64,000 nt of DNA from positions 1 to 64,000 of the forward strand of contig JADNRV010000162.1 of assembly GCA_015499995.1 (NCBI GenBank), written 5' to 3'. This stretch comes from Flammula alnicola. Taxonomy: Eukaryota; Basidiomycota; Agaricomycetes; Agaricales; Strophariaceae. Positions 13,052 to 24,014 of this stretch are shown in pieces; position 1 is the stretch's first letter; each line of letters starts with the position of its first letter. Both the position numbers and the translations under genes were made by a program. Below the pieces are notes generated by a model, which was given only the letters and a program-made list of their open reading frames with translations, had not been told where the DNA came from and did no database searches.

Positions 13052-15355
13052 GGCGATTGTTAGTGAAATGCGGCAGCGATGGCAAGGGTAAAGGATCGTG
13101 ATTTCGGAATATACGCGAAAAAAGAGAGAAAAAGAGACAATCGGCCACACGAGAAAGGATGGCGGAGGGGAACTGAAGGGGGGTAGTGCAAGGTCGACTC
13201 TAACGTAAATCGAACCAGCCAGGGCAACCTATGTGGGAAAAATAGAATGAAAAAAACATGTGGCTTGGTCCCAGTTCTTGGCATTGTTGCCAATGTCAAG
13301 AAAATCAAATTGTCTTTATGATCAAATTTATGTGACCACCCATTGTCCTTTTCCAGTGTCGACCACCACAAGCATGAAAAATAGCCCATGCTGGATTGTC
13401 GAGACAACTTCGGGTTCGCATGACAAAAGCAGGAATGCCCATCGGATTCGTTACTGGGTGTACTGCAGATCAGCGCAGTCCTCGCGTCTGCACGGTGGTG
13501 TTATGGTTTCCATGCCGCCGGATACGTTCGCGACCTTCATGACAATGACATGAGCATGCTTGGGCACGACATGAACATGTCTGGGCACTTGCCTGGAGAA
13601 AATGCAGAACGATGCTCGTCGATATCGATGCCAGGTGTGCTGCATTCTTCCTCAAGAAGAGATCACAAGCAAGCTTAAATTACTCCATATTGTCATCTCC
13701 ACGTTGAAGTAAGTTTTATTCATCTGAATGTAATCTTTCTCGGCACTCACTAGTACTCTCTTCTTGTCGAACGTAGCCACATACTGCGCTGAAAAAAATG
13801 GAAGATCGGCCAGAAAATTTCTTTCATCGACCTGACGCGCTGTACGTGCCGTCAGAGGACATATGCTGTACGAGGGTAGATGACTCTACCAGGGATATTC
13901 AGCGCTTGAAGTGTTGTGCGAGCTGGGGATTATTGTGGCTCAGGATGGTCCTCCACTGGCTTTTTGTTGCTGCGTCATCTGTCAATTAAGTGGGACACCG
14001 ACATCTACATCCGCTTCGGCTGAGTCACGCCAGCGCTCCCGCAGGCCCTTCAACGTATAACGTTCTGCGCTCAGCATTCTTCGAGCCGTCTGGCACTTTG
14101 CAATTGTCGATTTCTGGTAGTTGAGGGAAGTGGAGCGTCAAACGACTGCCCGCCGCTGGGTAGTTACCGCGCCCTGTGCTTCGCCTTCTATGTGATGGCT
14201 GCCAGAATTTTCAGTCTGTGTCAATTCATTCCTCGTGTTCTCCTACAGCACTCTTGACATGTCAGTTTTAGTGATATCTCAGTTGCCTTGGGGGTGTGTA
14301 AGGGTTTGGTATAGGTCGACAGCTGATTCCAACATGCAGCAGGTGCCGTTGTTTACTTCCATCTTTAGAGACAAACCCTTCCTTACATCCGACACTGTAG
14401 AAAGTTGCGGTCCGCTATATACTTACAGGGCACCAAGTCCCTGCAAGTCAACGTGTAGGTAAACCATTGAATTATGCAGAGGACCAGTCGAAGGGCGTCA
14501 GGTTCGACTATCCTACCACGTACTTATGTCCGTTTCGGCCACAGACGGAAATCGCTTCGACACACTGCTGAGCATCCTCCGAACAAAGCTTGGACACCAT
14601 CCCTGAAAATGCGGAGGACTTGGTACCGGCGACCCTTCTGGGGATCACTATCTTATTTAATGCGGCTCATGCTATATGTTCACCTTGACTGGTGCCAAAA
14701 GTCTGCTCCTGAAGGCCTCGTGGGGATCCGTAAAGCTTGCACGACGACAACGCCCACCATTGCGCCCACCTCTGTGTCATTATGATGTCTATGGCCGGGT
14801 CGTCGACTTCCGTCTGCGAGTGTTCAGATACAGGGCATCTTATCTCCGAGGCCTCAAGTTCTACACCGACGCTCGTCAACGCCACGCTGCCTCTGAATCT
14901 CGTATTTGACCGTAACAGTGTGATCAGCGCAACAATCTACTCTCGGGCTGGCCCTGTCTACAGAATGACCACGAACAGCAGCGTCACCCGCACGGACGTG
15001 TGTGACCTGACGCAGCAGCGCATCGTCGCCACCATCAAGTGACGCGATATCTTCCCGGACGTAGTCATTTTCGCGCATTGGGATCAGCGAATGGTTGAAG
15101 CGCCAGAAGCTTTCCGGGCCAGTGACTCTGAGTCGGTCAGCAAGCGCGTTATTTGTTAATGTTGTTGAATGGATGAGCCGAGGACAATCAAGGCCAAGCA
15201 TGATGCTAGTCAGCAAATTTAACCATCGCAAAAGATCGCAAAGGACCAACTTAATCCAAAACTTGAAGCCCCACGTAACTTGCTCTCGGTACCTTTTCAA
15301 GTATTTCAAACATATCCTGATTCCTGAAATCTTAGCGCTTCGCTCGACTTTCGAA
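13052..15355. other. Unresolved intergenic region with decayed sequence
   Basis: The first ~750 bp are the upstream region of the lyase gene. From about 13.8 to 15.3 kb there are only short reading frames on both strands, up to ~150 codons. Some look weakly protein-like (hydrophobic stretches near 14160-14250 and 14640-14680), but none joins into a supported gene. It may contain the remains of a membrane-protein gene. I could not identify it. Confidence 0.4.
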
Positions 15356-15359
15356 AATT

Positions 15360-15731
15360 ATGCCTTTCCTGCCTGTTTTCGGAGGGACTTCTCTTTTCCA
15401 ACCTGTCTACGTTGGAGATCTGGCCCGTCTTCAAGTCGAAATCATCTCCAGGAACGACGCGAGTATCGATCAAAAATTGAGAGGAAAGATCGTTGAAGCT
15501 GGCGGTCCTCAACGTATGCTCGTTTTCCGAGAAAGAAGATGTTAACTAAAAACATCTCATGGTTACTTATCTTCAACTTCAGCTTTCACATATCGTGAAT
15601 TAGTGCAAATCGTCTTGCAAGACGTCACGGGCCGCAAACGCCCCATAATTTCACTTCCTTTCGCGATAGGGATGCTGCAAGGTGCGATCCTCGAAGATTT
15701 GCCCGTCAACGGTCAATCCCTTCACTACTAG
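15360..15731 (+). pseudogene. Fragment of NDUFA9-like complex I subunit
   Basis: Two exons (15360-15513 and 15583-15731, intron 15514-15582) encode a segment matching the C-terminal half of the fungal 40-kDa NAD(P)-binding accessory subunit of mitochondrial complex I. Clear segments are LFQPVYVGDLARL, GKIVEAGGPQ, FTYRELVQIVLQ and GRKRPIISLPFAIGMLQGA. The N-terminal Rossmann domain with its glycine motif is absent upstream, and the frame stops shortly after the last segment. I read it as a truncated relic or duplicated gene fragment and not the functional subunit, which would be ~390 residues. A further short in-frame piece at about 15786-15897 could be a diverged end. Confidence 0.65.
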
Positions 15732-16250
15732 TACGATATATCTAGGTTGAACCATTAAAATCTGATAACGTAATTAATCCTCACATGCCAACAAACCACC
15801 TATCACTTGAAGATGCGCGGTCTAACGATTTCGTCCAGGAGATCCTATCTCCGTTGACGTCACTCGGTTCTCAATATTCAACTGTGACCTTGAAATAAAT
15901 TCTAATGAATCGCGGTAATTTGCCTTATTGTAACCTTGTAAAACATGTATACGATAAGTTAATGTTTTCAACTTCTCATCCTCGTCGTGAGGCTCAACCT
16001 AATCGTCACTTTCAACTTAGAATTGTCGCCGGTCGGCCCCCTTCATCGATCATGTATCGCTATTTTTAACAGCGGAAGCATTTACGACATCGGAAGTCTT
16101 CCCGGCCGCTCTTGCGAGACTTCGGCTTACACACACAGGCTTTCACTGGCACCACTTACCAATGACCATGTGGGTTATATAGCTTCCTGTTCTCACAACT
16201 CGTTTGTCGTTTGGACTTGTCTAATTCGACAACATCGCCTTCCTACCGTA
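15732..16250. other. Upstream region of MFS gene
   Basis: About 520 bp without a supported gene between the NDUFA9-like relic and the MFS start. Confidence 0.45.
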
Positions 16251-18378
16251 ATGACCAATAACGAAAAGAAACGAAGCGACAAGGAAGAGGCCACTGGGCT
16301 CTCAGATAATCATACCCCCTCCAATCCCCCGATTGCCTCAGACTCGGATCACGTTAACAGATTTTCGAGGAGAGAGAAATGGTTTATAGTCTGTTTTACT
16401 TCGTTTGTTGGGGTGTTTAGGCAAGTTAGAGCGGTATTTCTACATGATGAGGCGACGCTAATCTCGGGCTCTCGCCTTACAGTCCATTCACGGCGAACAT
16501 TTACTTGCCAGCATTGCCTACCCTCTCTAAAGCTTTCCACAAGTCAACGGAACTTATTAATCTCACAGTGTGTTGCGCACCCAATATCTTGTCTTCCAAC
16601 CTGATCTTCATTCTGAATAGGTCACTATGTATATGGTTCTGCAAGGTGTCGGTATGTGGCTATTCTCTACCTAAGTCAGTGTAGCGACCATTTGCTAACG
16701 GGAACGGCAGCACCGATGCTGTGGGGTCCTGTTTCGGACCACGTCGGTCGAAGGCCAATCTCTGCAGCGTGTCTGCTGATTTTGTCCTTATCTTGCGTCG
16801 GATTAGCCCTCGTTCCCACTTCTGATTTTTGGCTTTTAATGCTTCTCCGTTGCCTGCAAGCCACAGGGTCAGCCAGTACGATTGCAATCGGTAATCGATC
16901 TTTGCTAAATGGCCATGATAAATACCTAATTTTCCATATAGGTGCTGGTGTTATTGGTGACATTTCGACCCGAGCGGAACGCGGTGGGTTCTTTGGAATT
17001 TTCACCATTGGTCCCATGGTACGTTCGCGAATCAAATTGTGTTACTATATTTATGGAACTGACTTGGATCAGGTCGGACCCGCTATCGGCCCCATTATAG
17101 GTGGGGCACTTGCCGACAGTCTTGGTTGGAGGTTCGTATAACTTTCATTTCCTCATTTCCATTTGCTCACTTTAGTCTTCATTCATTGTCAGGTCTATAT
17201 TCTGGTTTCTATGTATAGCGGCATCTCTTTGCTTCATGATAATTATTCTGTGAGCCCTCTTCTACATTCGACCAGTAAAGAGTTGACGTTTATATTTCCT
17301 GTCTCCAAGATTTCAACCAGAGACCCTACATTCAATTGTTGAACGTGGCCGTGACCAAGTCTTTATTGTATACAGACCGGTAATACCTGTCATCGTAGGT
17401 CGCGCCCCGACTAGGGCCTCAGTGGCGTCAAAAGTGAAAATTCCTCGAAATCCGTTCCTATTATTCCTCAATCCAGATGTCGATGTCCTGCTGCTAATCA
17501 GTGCTATCGCCTGCGCCGTATATTATGGTGTAATTGCTACAATATCGACTCTGTTTGTAGCGACATACCCATTCCTAAGCGAAACGACAGTTGGACTTTG
17601 CTTCATGGCCATAGGAGGCGGTATGATTCTTGGAAGCTCGATAACTGGCCGCGTCCTAGATGCAGAATATCGGAGGTTTAAGAAAAGGGTGCAATCTCGT
17701 TTGACAGGTTCTACAGATCAGGTCGATTTGAACCAAGAAGAAAGCTTTCCGCTTGAAAAGGTGAGATCCATGTTTAAATGTATGCAAGTTAAAGCAACAT
17801 GTAATTCTCACTGAATTTAGGCTCGTCTTCGACTAACGCCGTATTACATTCTGATTATGGCTGCATCTTGCGCGGGATATGGTTGGTGTGTTCAAAAGAA
17901 AGTTAACATCGCCGGTCCTCTCATTCTGCACTTGATTAGTGAGTTTTCTTCAAACAGATTTTATATCGCCAGATTGTTTATGCCCTCTCCCTATCTTTTC
18001 ACAGTTGGCTACATGAGCATCTCTATAATGAACGTTTCATCAACCTTGATGATTGACTTGGTGCCAGGTCAAAGCTCCTCTGTCACTGCATGCGTAAGTA
18101 TATGGTTACCTACAGTACCTGTTGAGGATGACATTCAATATTAAACACAGAACAATCTCATCCGATGCACCCTGAGTGCCGTCTTGGTTTCTGTAATCGA
18201 ACTGATCCTCAAAGCTATCGGGATTGGGTGGACGTACGTGCTTCTCGCCGGCATATTACTGCTATCCATGCCGCTGGTTTATCTTGCCATTCGAATCGGA
18301 CCGCAGTACCGCATCAAACGGCAACGCCGTAGGGATGAAGAGCTGGCTCGCATTGTAGAAAAAAGCCACAATGCATGA
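16251..18378 (+). CDS. MFS transporter, DHA1-type drug:H+ antiporter
   Basis: Eleven exons (16251-16420, 16483-16567, 16621-16651, 16711-16890, 16942-17018, 17073-17131, 17193-17249, 17310-17760, 17821-17938, 18005-18093, 18151-18378) join to an intact 514-residue, 12-helix protein. A polar N-terminus of ~45 residues precedes helix 1 (FSPFTANIYLPALPTL). MFS motif A (GPVSDHVGRRP) lies in loop 2-3, and the GPAIGPIIGG segment in helix 5 fits the antiporter motif C region. A central cytoplasmic loop and a basic C-terminal tail follow. The family exports drugs, organic acids or secondary metabolites at the plasma membrane by proton antiport. The substrate is unknown. Intron 16421-16482 uses a GC donor. 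Convergent with the oxidoreductase relic. Confidence 0.9.
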
Positions 18379-18533
18379 CATATATTAGATGATCTATCTC
18401 TTAGCCACCAAGTTAGATTTCTCGACGTCACAACAAACTTCTGTACTATGGACAACAAAGCATCTACATATTTGCGGACCAATTTATCAAACCTTAGGGC
18501 CAAGCCCTCTCATATTGATTGGCAGCTTTGACC

Positions 18534-19175
18534 TTAGCCTTTAAGCTTTAACTCTTGTGCGGCTCTCAGCGGCCAATGCGGGTCCCTCATCAGCTCGCGT
18601 GCAAGGATTACCACGTCTGCTTGACCGGTCTTCAGGTAAATTTCCGCTTGATGAGGTTCGGTAATGAGTCCAACGGCTCCGATAGGAAGGTGGGGATAAG
18701 CTTTCTTTAGCGCCTCTGCGAATGGAACCTTCGATAAAATTTAATTCACTGTCTAAATAAAGATGAAAGTGGACGAGGTTTACCTGATATCCAGGTCCTA
18801 CTGGAATCTTTTGGTGGACCCAACTGCCGCCCGAGCTACAGTCTATCAGATCAACGCCTAATTCCTTTAATCTTCCGACCAAAACTGTGCTTTGTTCAAG
18901 ACCCCACTGCTTCCAGATGCCATGGTCGTCCTTCTCTGGAGATTCTGCCCAATTATTTGCGCTCATTCTGACAAAAAGATGTTCATCTGGCCAGGCCTCG
19001 CAGCACCGTTTGACGAGACGGAGGAAGAAGCGTAGGCGATTCTCAAGTGGCTGACCGCCGTATTCGTCTGTGCGCGTATTTGACAAAGGGGAAAGGAAGG
19101 AATGTAATAAATATCCGTGAGCCCCGTGTATTTCGATGAAGTCGACTAAATCATTCACAAATTGGCGAGTGAAGG
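18534..19175 (-). pseudogene. 5'-truncated NADH:flavin oxidoreductase (old yellow enzyme type)
   Basis: Minus strand, two exons split by intron 18729-18783. The sequence covers the second half of a YqjM/OYE-type TIM barrel: FIEIHGAHGYLLHSFLSP, NTRTDEYGGQPLENR (FMN/substrate loop), a middle segment with FVRMSANNW, and the C-terminal PFAEALKKAYPHLPIGAVG and DVVILARELMRDPHWPL. It ends at 18534. The N-terminal half, including the first FMN-binding strands and the catalytic Tyr region, is missing. Upstream of about 19175 the sequence no longer matches. An intact family member is ~370-400 residues; here ~200 remain. Within what is left the frame is open, so the truncation could be recent. Confidence 0.8.
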
Positions 19176-19386
19176 ATGTACATTGCTTGCTTGCCCTTTC
19201 GTGCGCAGCGGTGCGCTGCTAGTTGACTATCATGAGGTCCAGCATCGTGCCGTTGTCGGTTCCTTTTTTATGTAGATCGCCCCATTCAAATAAAACAGTC
19301 GTCCTCGAATTATACAAAGGATTTGGATAGGTTTCGCAAAGGATACCGCTTAGTAGATACTTGATCGTTACTCTTTCGATCGAGAG

Positions 19387-19907
19387 TTACGCTGTCCCGT
19401 CAAATCTGAATACTTCAGGTAACGTCTGCAAATACAAATAAGTATCAGGTTGACATAAGGCAAAGATGAATTCATTCCAAACGTACTGTCCACCAAGGAA
19501 TCTCCTTTCCGCTCCCCTCAGCGCCCTCGACGAAACTCTCCTGCATTCCGTCTGTAAGCTTCCACCACCTCTGAGTATCTGGATCCTCCGCTACTTTCTT
19601 CATATCAGCATCATAGTCGTCGCCCGTATACTTGAAGTTCGCAATCAAAAGTTGGAGAGGGGCATAATGATGGATGGAGTAATCGCAAATATGGGCACGC
19701 TCGAGAGCAGCAAGGACGCCAGGCCAGACCGCTGCGTGTATCTTGATGTACTCTCCCTCTGCAGATGGTTTTAACTTGAAAATAGAGCGCCGAAGATGTG
19801 GTATGATCAGATTGAAGTGAAAAGGCATGATGCATGATGAGTCAACGTTTGGATCGGGTACACACCTTGATTATCTGGCAGACCCGTTTAGCAGGAGAGA
19901 TGGACAT
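19387..19907 (-). CDS. L-rhamnose mutarotase (RhaM family)
   Basis: Interconverts alpha and beta anomers of L-rhamnose; small dimeric ferredoxin-like barrel protein, cytosolic. Three exons (19907-19866, 19774-19487, 19425-19387) give an intact 122-residue protein, the normal length. The N-terminus reads AKRVCQIIK then LKPSAEGEYIKIHAAVWPGV across intron 19865-19775. The middle has YSIHHYAPLQLLIANFKY, followed by the WWKLTDGMQ and PWWTTLPEVFRFDG C-terminal signature. Conserved His and Trp residues of the family are present. The 5' and 3' exons are very short, and the gene looks broken unless they are joined. No rhamnose-pathway neighbours are visible. Confidence 0.9.
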
Positions 19908-20210
19908 TTTGAGGGCGACCAAAGATGCTCGGAAACAAGTAGATCAGAGGAATTAGAGGCTGTGGTAAGAGGAGAAACCTCGAAGAAACCATTGATGATC
20001 AGAATCGTCAAAAATAAATTGGCCTTTGATGTTGGATTCACAGCGAAATTTATATCTTCCGCGATCAGGCTTGCTCTGTCGTTTTGGACGTATTCGTCGG
20101 GACTTTTGCTGCGGCGAGCAACAGGAATGGTCGTGGTTCATTGAAGTTATGTGTATAGCCTTTACCTGAGTTTTGGGAACTATTTCAATGTTATGTTCAA
20201 ACTTCACTGT
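19908..20210. other. Upstream region of the mutarotase gene
   Basis: About 300 bp with short frames only, between the mutarotase start and the MITE. Confidence 0.4.
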
Positions 20211-20218
20211 AAGCGCGC

Positions 20219-20650
20219 TAGGGTTGCGGAACTTATTCCCCGACCTACATGTAACTATGTAATTTACAAAATCCGCAATTTTGGACGGCATGTAATGTAA
20301 TTTACATGGTAATTTACATGCCTACATTTTCCCACGCCAAAACACGTGACTGCCGCCTGTTGTCTGCAGAAATTCTAATCTGATAACGTTACCGTGCTCC
20401 AACCGTGCTCCCAACATCTCTAGACCCACTCGCGGGGCTCGAAAGTATCTCCCAGGTGCTCAGCCTCATCCTGTGTAATAACCAGTACCTCCTCCTTTGA
20501 TAGCCGTCTACACAAAATAAATCACGTGGGGGAATTTTATGCATAAAATGCAAGGCCGATTTCTGGATTTGCATAAAATAGGTAATTTACATGTAAATTA
20601 CATTGTAACTTACACTTGGGTACTTATTCGGAGTTTTTTCCGCAACCCTA
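20219..20650. mobile_element. hAT-type MITE, 432 bp, with 8-bp target duplication
   Basis: The element begins and ends with the perfect 13-bp inverted repeat TAGGGTTGCGGAA. It is flanked by the perfect direct repeat AAGCGCGC (20211-20218 and 20651-20658). An 8-bp duplication and a TAGGGTTG-type terminus are hallmarks of the hAT superfamily. It has no coding capacity. Subterminal regions are rich in palindromic GTAATTTACATGTAAATTAC-like blocks in both orientations (near 20264-20320 and 20580-20615), as expected for transposase-binding sites. The perfect duplication suggests fairly recent movement by an hAT transposase acting from elsewhere. Confidence 0.88.
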
Positions 20651-20857
20651 AAGCGCGCGACTAGGAGACTGGAGGATTACAGAGCATCATATCACGTGAA
20701 GATGTCAACCGAGGCCCGCCGAGAGTTAGACTCGCTAGCCAGTCACGCTCGCAGGCTCTAGTCACAGAGTCACAACAGCACATGATCAACGAAAAGGAAG
20801 GAGCAAGCCTGCGAGCAGACTGGGACAGCTCGGGCCCTTTTTGGGTGATGGTCCTTT

Positions 20858-20977
20858 TGTTGAAATAACCGTGTCCGCGTCGGTTACTCGGGATGTGAGT
20901 AGGGACCCTCGCAATCGAGCGAGGGCTTCGTCTCTAATTTACACTAGCTATATACAATTTACATAGCAGTAATGACG
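20858..20977 (-). repeat. 3' LTR of the gag-only element
   Basis: Identical to the right LTR over 20858-20976. The last base is G here and A in the right copy, so the TG start in element orientation is changed to CG. Confidence 0.85.
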
Positions 20978-21221
20978 AGCCCACGTGGTAGAAACTAATG
21001 TGAAATAGACGAAGAACGTGCGAGGCTAAGCCAAGCATACACCAACGTCGCATGAACCTTTTGCGTGCGCTCAATATTCCAACACACCCCCGTGAGCGCA
21101 ACGCAAAGAGAAAAGGAGGAAAGAGAAACAAAATAGAACCAAAAACGACAGGCGCACCTCAGCACCCCCGCAAAGAAAAAGAATCTTGCACCCCCGTAAG
21201 TCCTAAACCACAAAATAAAAA

Positions 21222-22088
21222 TCAGAAAACCCCATCACTATCATCGTAGTCGTCCTCGGAATCTTCTTCGACTGCTGCTGCAATATCTCCCTTCCTTTTC
21301 TTCTTTGACTTCTCCCACTCCAACCTCTCTGGACATTCAGACTTGTAATGCCCCTTCTTGTCACAGAAAAAACAGGTAATGTCGGCTGCAGCCTGAGTGG
21401 TGAGACGTGAAGTCCTCGAGGTAGCACCGTGAGTAACAACCATTGCTTCGTCGTGTTCATCCTTGGAGTTGTCGTCACCATCGGGTTTGGCCTGGCGAAC
21501 CTCCTCGTTAAGTAAGCGAGCAATAACGTGGCTGAGGGTGAGCTGATCGGATGGCGTAGCGTCGAAATTAATGATAACAGCGTCATAGGTAGAGGGAAGA
21601 CCCATCGTAAGGGCGAGAATCTTGTCCTGGTCGACAACTTCAACTCCGGCCTGCTCAAGGCGGAAGGCAAGACCCTGGACTTCACCAATCCAAGCTTGCA
21701 TTGCCTGCGTCTTCGTTTTCTTCATCGTAAGGAATTTCCGTCGTAAAGCGAGGCTTGTGGCAAATCCGGCGGCCCGGTGAACGCTCTCCAGAGTGACCCA
21801 GATATCGTGCGGGTCGGTCGAACGCATACAATGGGCCAATTGACCATCCTCGACTCGAAGGACAATCTCAGCACGAGCTTCACTCATCTTCGTTGTATCC
21901 CTTCCCTTCTTCTTCGTCTCGAATTCCTTCTTGATTTCGTCAGCTGACTTTCCATTGCCATCCACCTTGATGTCGATCATGGTCCAAAGGCCTGCGCGGA
22001 TGAGCACGGCTTCCATTCGTAAAGCCCATTCAGCATAGTTAGTGTCGTTGAGGCGACTGAAGCGTGGGGCAGAAACCTCGGAAGTCAT
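21222..22088 (-). CDS. GAG protein of Copia type with zinc knuckle
   Basis: Intact ~288-residue ORF. The ATG at 22088 is chosen because the protein then starts MTSEVSAPRFSRLNDTNYAEW, the usual opening of Copia-type GAG (DUF4219/UBN2 class); an upstream in-frame ATG at 22130 is also possible. The UBN2-like helical region covers roughly residues 60-180 (for example PHDIWVTLESVHRAAGFATS and ILALTMGLPSTYDAVI). A CCHC knuckle CFFCDKKGHYKSEC lies near residue 242, and an acidic tail ends the protein. It would package element RNA in virus-like particles. No protease cleavage region or pol follows. Confidence 0.9.
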   Translation of the reverse strand: MTSEVSAPRFSRLNDTNYAEWALRMEAVLIRAGLWTMIDIKVDGNGKSADEIKKEFETKKKGRDTTKMSEARAEIVLRVEDGQLAHCMRSTDPHDIWVTLESVHRAAGFATSLALRRKFLTMKKTKTQAMQAWIGEVQGLAFRLEQAGVEVVDQDKILALTMGLPSTYDAVIINFDATPSDQLTLSHVIARLLNEEVRQAKPDGDDNSKDEHDEAMVVTHGATSRTSRLTTQAAADITCFFCDKKGHYKSECPERLEWEKSKKKRKGDIAAAVEEDSEDDYDDSDGVF

Positions 22089-22294
22089 TGTAAGCAGGGA
22101 AATGATGAGTCGACGTCGGAAAAGGGCCAAGGCAAGAATGAGGGATCTTCAGTTCTTCTGCAGTGGGTATCGGTACTGCGGCCGCCTTCCGCAGTTTATA
22201 GGTACTGCCACCTGCCGTCAAGGAGAAATATGTAGGAGCGAGAGTGATGTGTGTGCGAAGAGAGACTCAAGGTTGAGAGTATAATGCTCGATTG

Positions 22295-22414
22295 TGTTGA
22301 AATAACCGTGTCCGCGTCGGTTACTCGGGATGTGAGTAGGGACCCTCGCAATCGAGCGAGGGCTTCGTCTCTAATTTACACTAGCTATATACAATTTACA
22401 TAGCAGTAATGACA
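22295..22414 (-). repeat. 5' LTR of the gag-only element
   Basis: Identical to 20858-20976 over 119 bp. In element orientation it begins TG and ends CA. Confidence 0.85.
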
Positions 22415-23640
22415 CCTGTAGCAGCTAGGGTCATGTATGATACCTAGGCTGTGGCCTAAAATACGTTATACATAGATGACAGGTTTGCCCCACTTAGGCC
22501 GTTGCCTAAGACCATGTAACACACTGTATATACATGCCGGATGAGCCGGGGCAGGTTTTGCTCACCTTGCAGGCGGCGGGTTATAGTAAATACACATCAA
22601 CAATGCATAGATTTGATGGGCGGGCACAAAATATGGTGCTGCACGTCGTTGGGGGCGCATTTGAGCGCGGGAAAAATTCCGTTAGGCTCTATATATATTA
22701 TTTGATTTATTCTAGGTATTTCCGCGCGTCGGGAATGGCGGGAGCGGGTGGATTGGCGCGCATGGCTTTGGATGACGGTCCCATTTAGGGTGGAGCTGAT
22801 GGTAAACAGCTGTCAACAATGCAGCAAATGATGTCCGGGGCTGTATTTTAGGTGTTGCTCATCGTCGCGGGCGCTTTTGGGCACGGGAAAAATACCATTG
22901 CGTAGCCCTGATTTTTCTCTATCCAAATCCTTCATTTGCGCGCCCCATAGGGGGCGGGACGGGGTGGATTGCAAAGGATGACTTTGGATGTAGTTCTAAA
23001 AATAACCTGAATTTCCGGGAGACCGTCATTGCAATGACATCATTATATTATTTCATGTTCCTGGCGATCTATTTTTAATTCTAAGCACTTCTACACTATT
23101 TTTAGTGCGCGGCCGTGCACATGGCGGAGCGGAATAGGTCTTGATGGCTTTCTAAATATGGATGGCCATACATTTTGACCTTCAGGCGCTCTTCCCTTTG
23201 AAATTTCATTGATATTATTATATGGTTATATTCTACAAGTAAATGCAAAGCTAATAGTACTACTTTTATGCTTAAGAGAGGTCAGGAAAGGATGGATGCA
23301 TCTTTGGGTGCACAGACGGGCGCTACAGTAGGATGAGCGATATAAATAGATTTCAAAACTCCGAAATGTTTTTTTTTCATTCCCTTGGTCTCTATTCACA
23401 TGTCCCCTAATTTCTATATACATATCCATAATCTGCAAGTAAATGCAAACTGAATGACACCATATTTGTAGGCAAATGAGGAAGGAAAAGGACGGAGGCA
23501 GCTTCAGCTCTTTGCGAGCAGGCATAGGATGGGCGCTAAAAATAGATTTGATCACTTTCTAGCAGATTTTGCATTCTGGCTGCTATTCATTCGTCCCGTC
23601 GCTTTTTTATATCTAGTTGTAATCTACTCATAAAAACAAA
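22415..23640. repeat. Degenerate tandem repeats of roughly 200-270 bp
   Basis: Several diverged units recur. The motif (A/G)(A/G)GCGCGGGAAAAA(T)TCC-like recurs near 22660 and 22880, each followed ~100 bp on by a GGGTGGATTG segment. A second series shares ATTCTACAAGTAAATGCAAA (23230), ATCTGCAAGTAAATGCAAA (23430) and ATCTACTCATAAAAACAAA (23622), together with AGGATGGGCGCTA/AGGATGAGCGAT blocks. The last unit is also the outer part of the left inverted arm of the next element. No gene is supported here. Confidence 0.5.
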
Positions 23641-23826
23641 TCCATTGATACCAATTTTATCTGGGAATGATGGCGGACAAGGGTACAGCAAAAAAGAAAC
23701 AATGCAAGTAATTTTGCGTTACCATTCTTGGTGCTCATTTCTAGCCGCTCACTGTCGTAGTTACATGTGCGCGTTAATTGTTAATGGAGTATATTATGAA
23801 AAGTTACTACAGAAAGTATATAAAAA

Positions 23827-23860
23827 ATGCCCAGAGTGCCATGTCGCGCACTCTGGGCAT
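23827..23860. repeat. Inner hairpin of left arm
   Basis: 13-bp perfect arms ATGCCCAGAGTGC / GCACTCTGGGCAT around an 8-nt loop. Confidence 0.85.
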
Positions 23861-23948
23861 CTATCTATCATCCCCGCCTGCCACTCTCCCGCTGCTTGAC
23901 CTGCAATTACCTTGGATGCGATTGGATGATCGCAGCGGCCGAAAAGAG

Positions 23949-24014
23949 ACTTCGAACGTCGTACAGACGACGTTCGAAGTCAAGGAGGGACGACGGGCTT
24001 CGTCGTCCCTCCTT
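23949..24014. repeat. Two consecutive perfect hairpins
   Basis: First hairpin 23949-23980: 14-bp arms ACTTCGAACGTCGT with a 4-nt loop. Second hairpin 23982-24014: 14-bp arms AAGGAGGGACGACG with a 5-nt loop. One base separates them. Another hairpin, GATCAACGAC...GTCGTTGATC, lies near 25010-25036. Confidence 0.8.

Larger units (their letters stand above)
20858..22414 (-). mobile_element. Gag-only LTR retroelement (TR-GAG-like, Copia-type gag)
   Basis: Two direct LTRs of about 119-120 bp (20858-20977 and 22295-22414) are identical over 119 bp. They enclose ~1.3 kb that encodes one GAG protein on the minus strand and nothing else. In element orientation the 5' LTR is the right copy, starting TGTCATTACTG and ending TTTCAACA. 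Flanking pentamers CCTTT and CCTGT match at four of five bases, a possible imperfect target duplication. There is no protease, integrase or RT, so the element must depend on enzymes supplied in trans. Plants have comparable TR-GAG elements. Confidence 0.85.

Noticed and set aside
14854..15309. 151-codon ORF on the minus strand
   Set aside because: No recognisable motif. It overlaps other open frames and leads into the NDUFA9-like relic on the opposite strand.
16251..18378. MFS gene as a pseudogene because of many short open frames
   Set aside because: Ten introns, one with a GC donor, join the pieces into one intact 514-residue frame with all expected helices.
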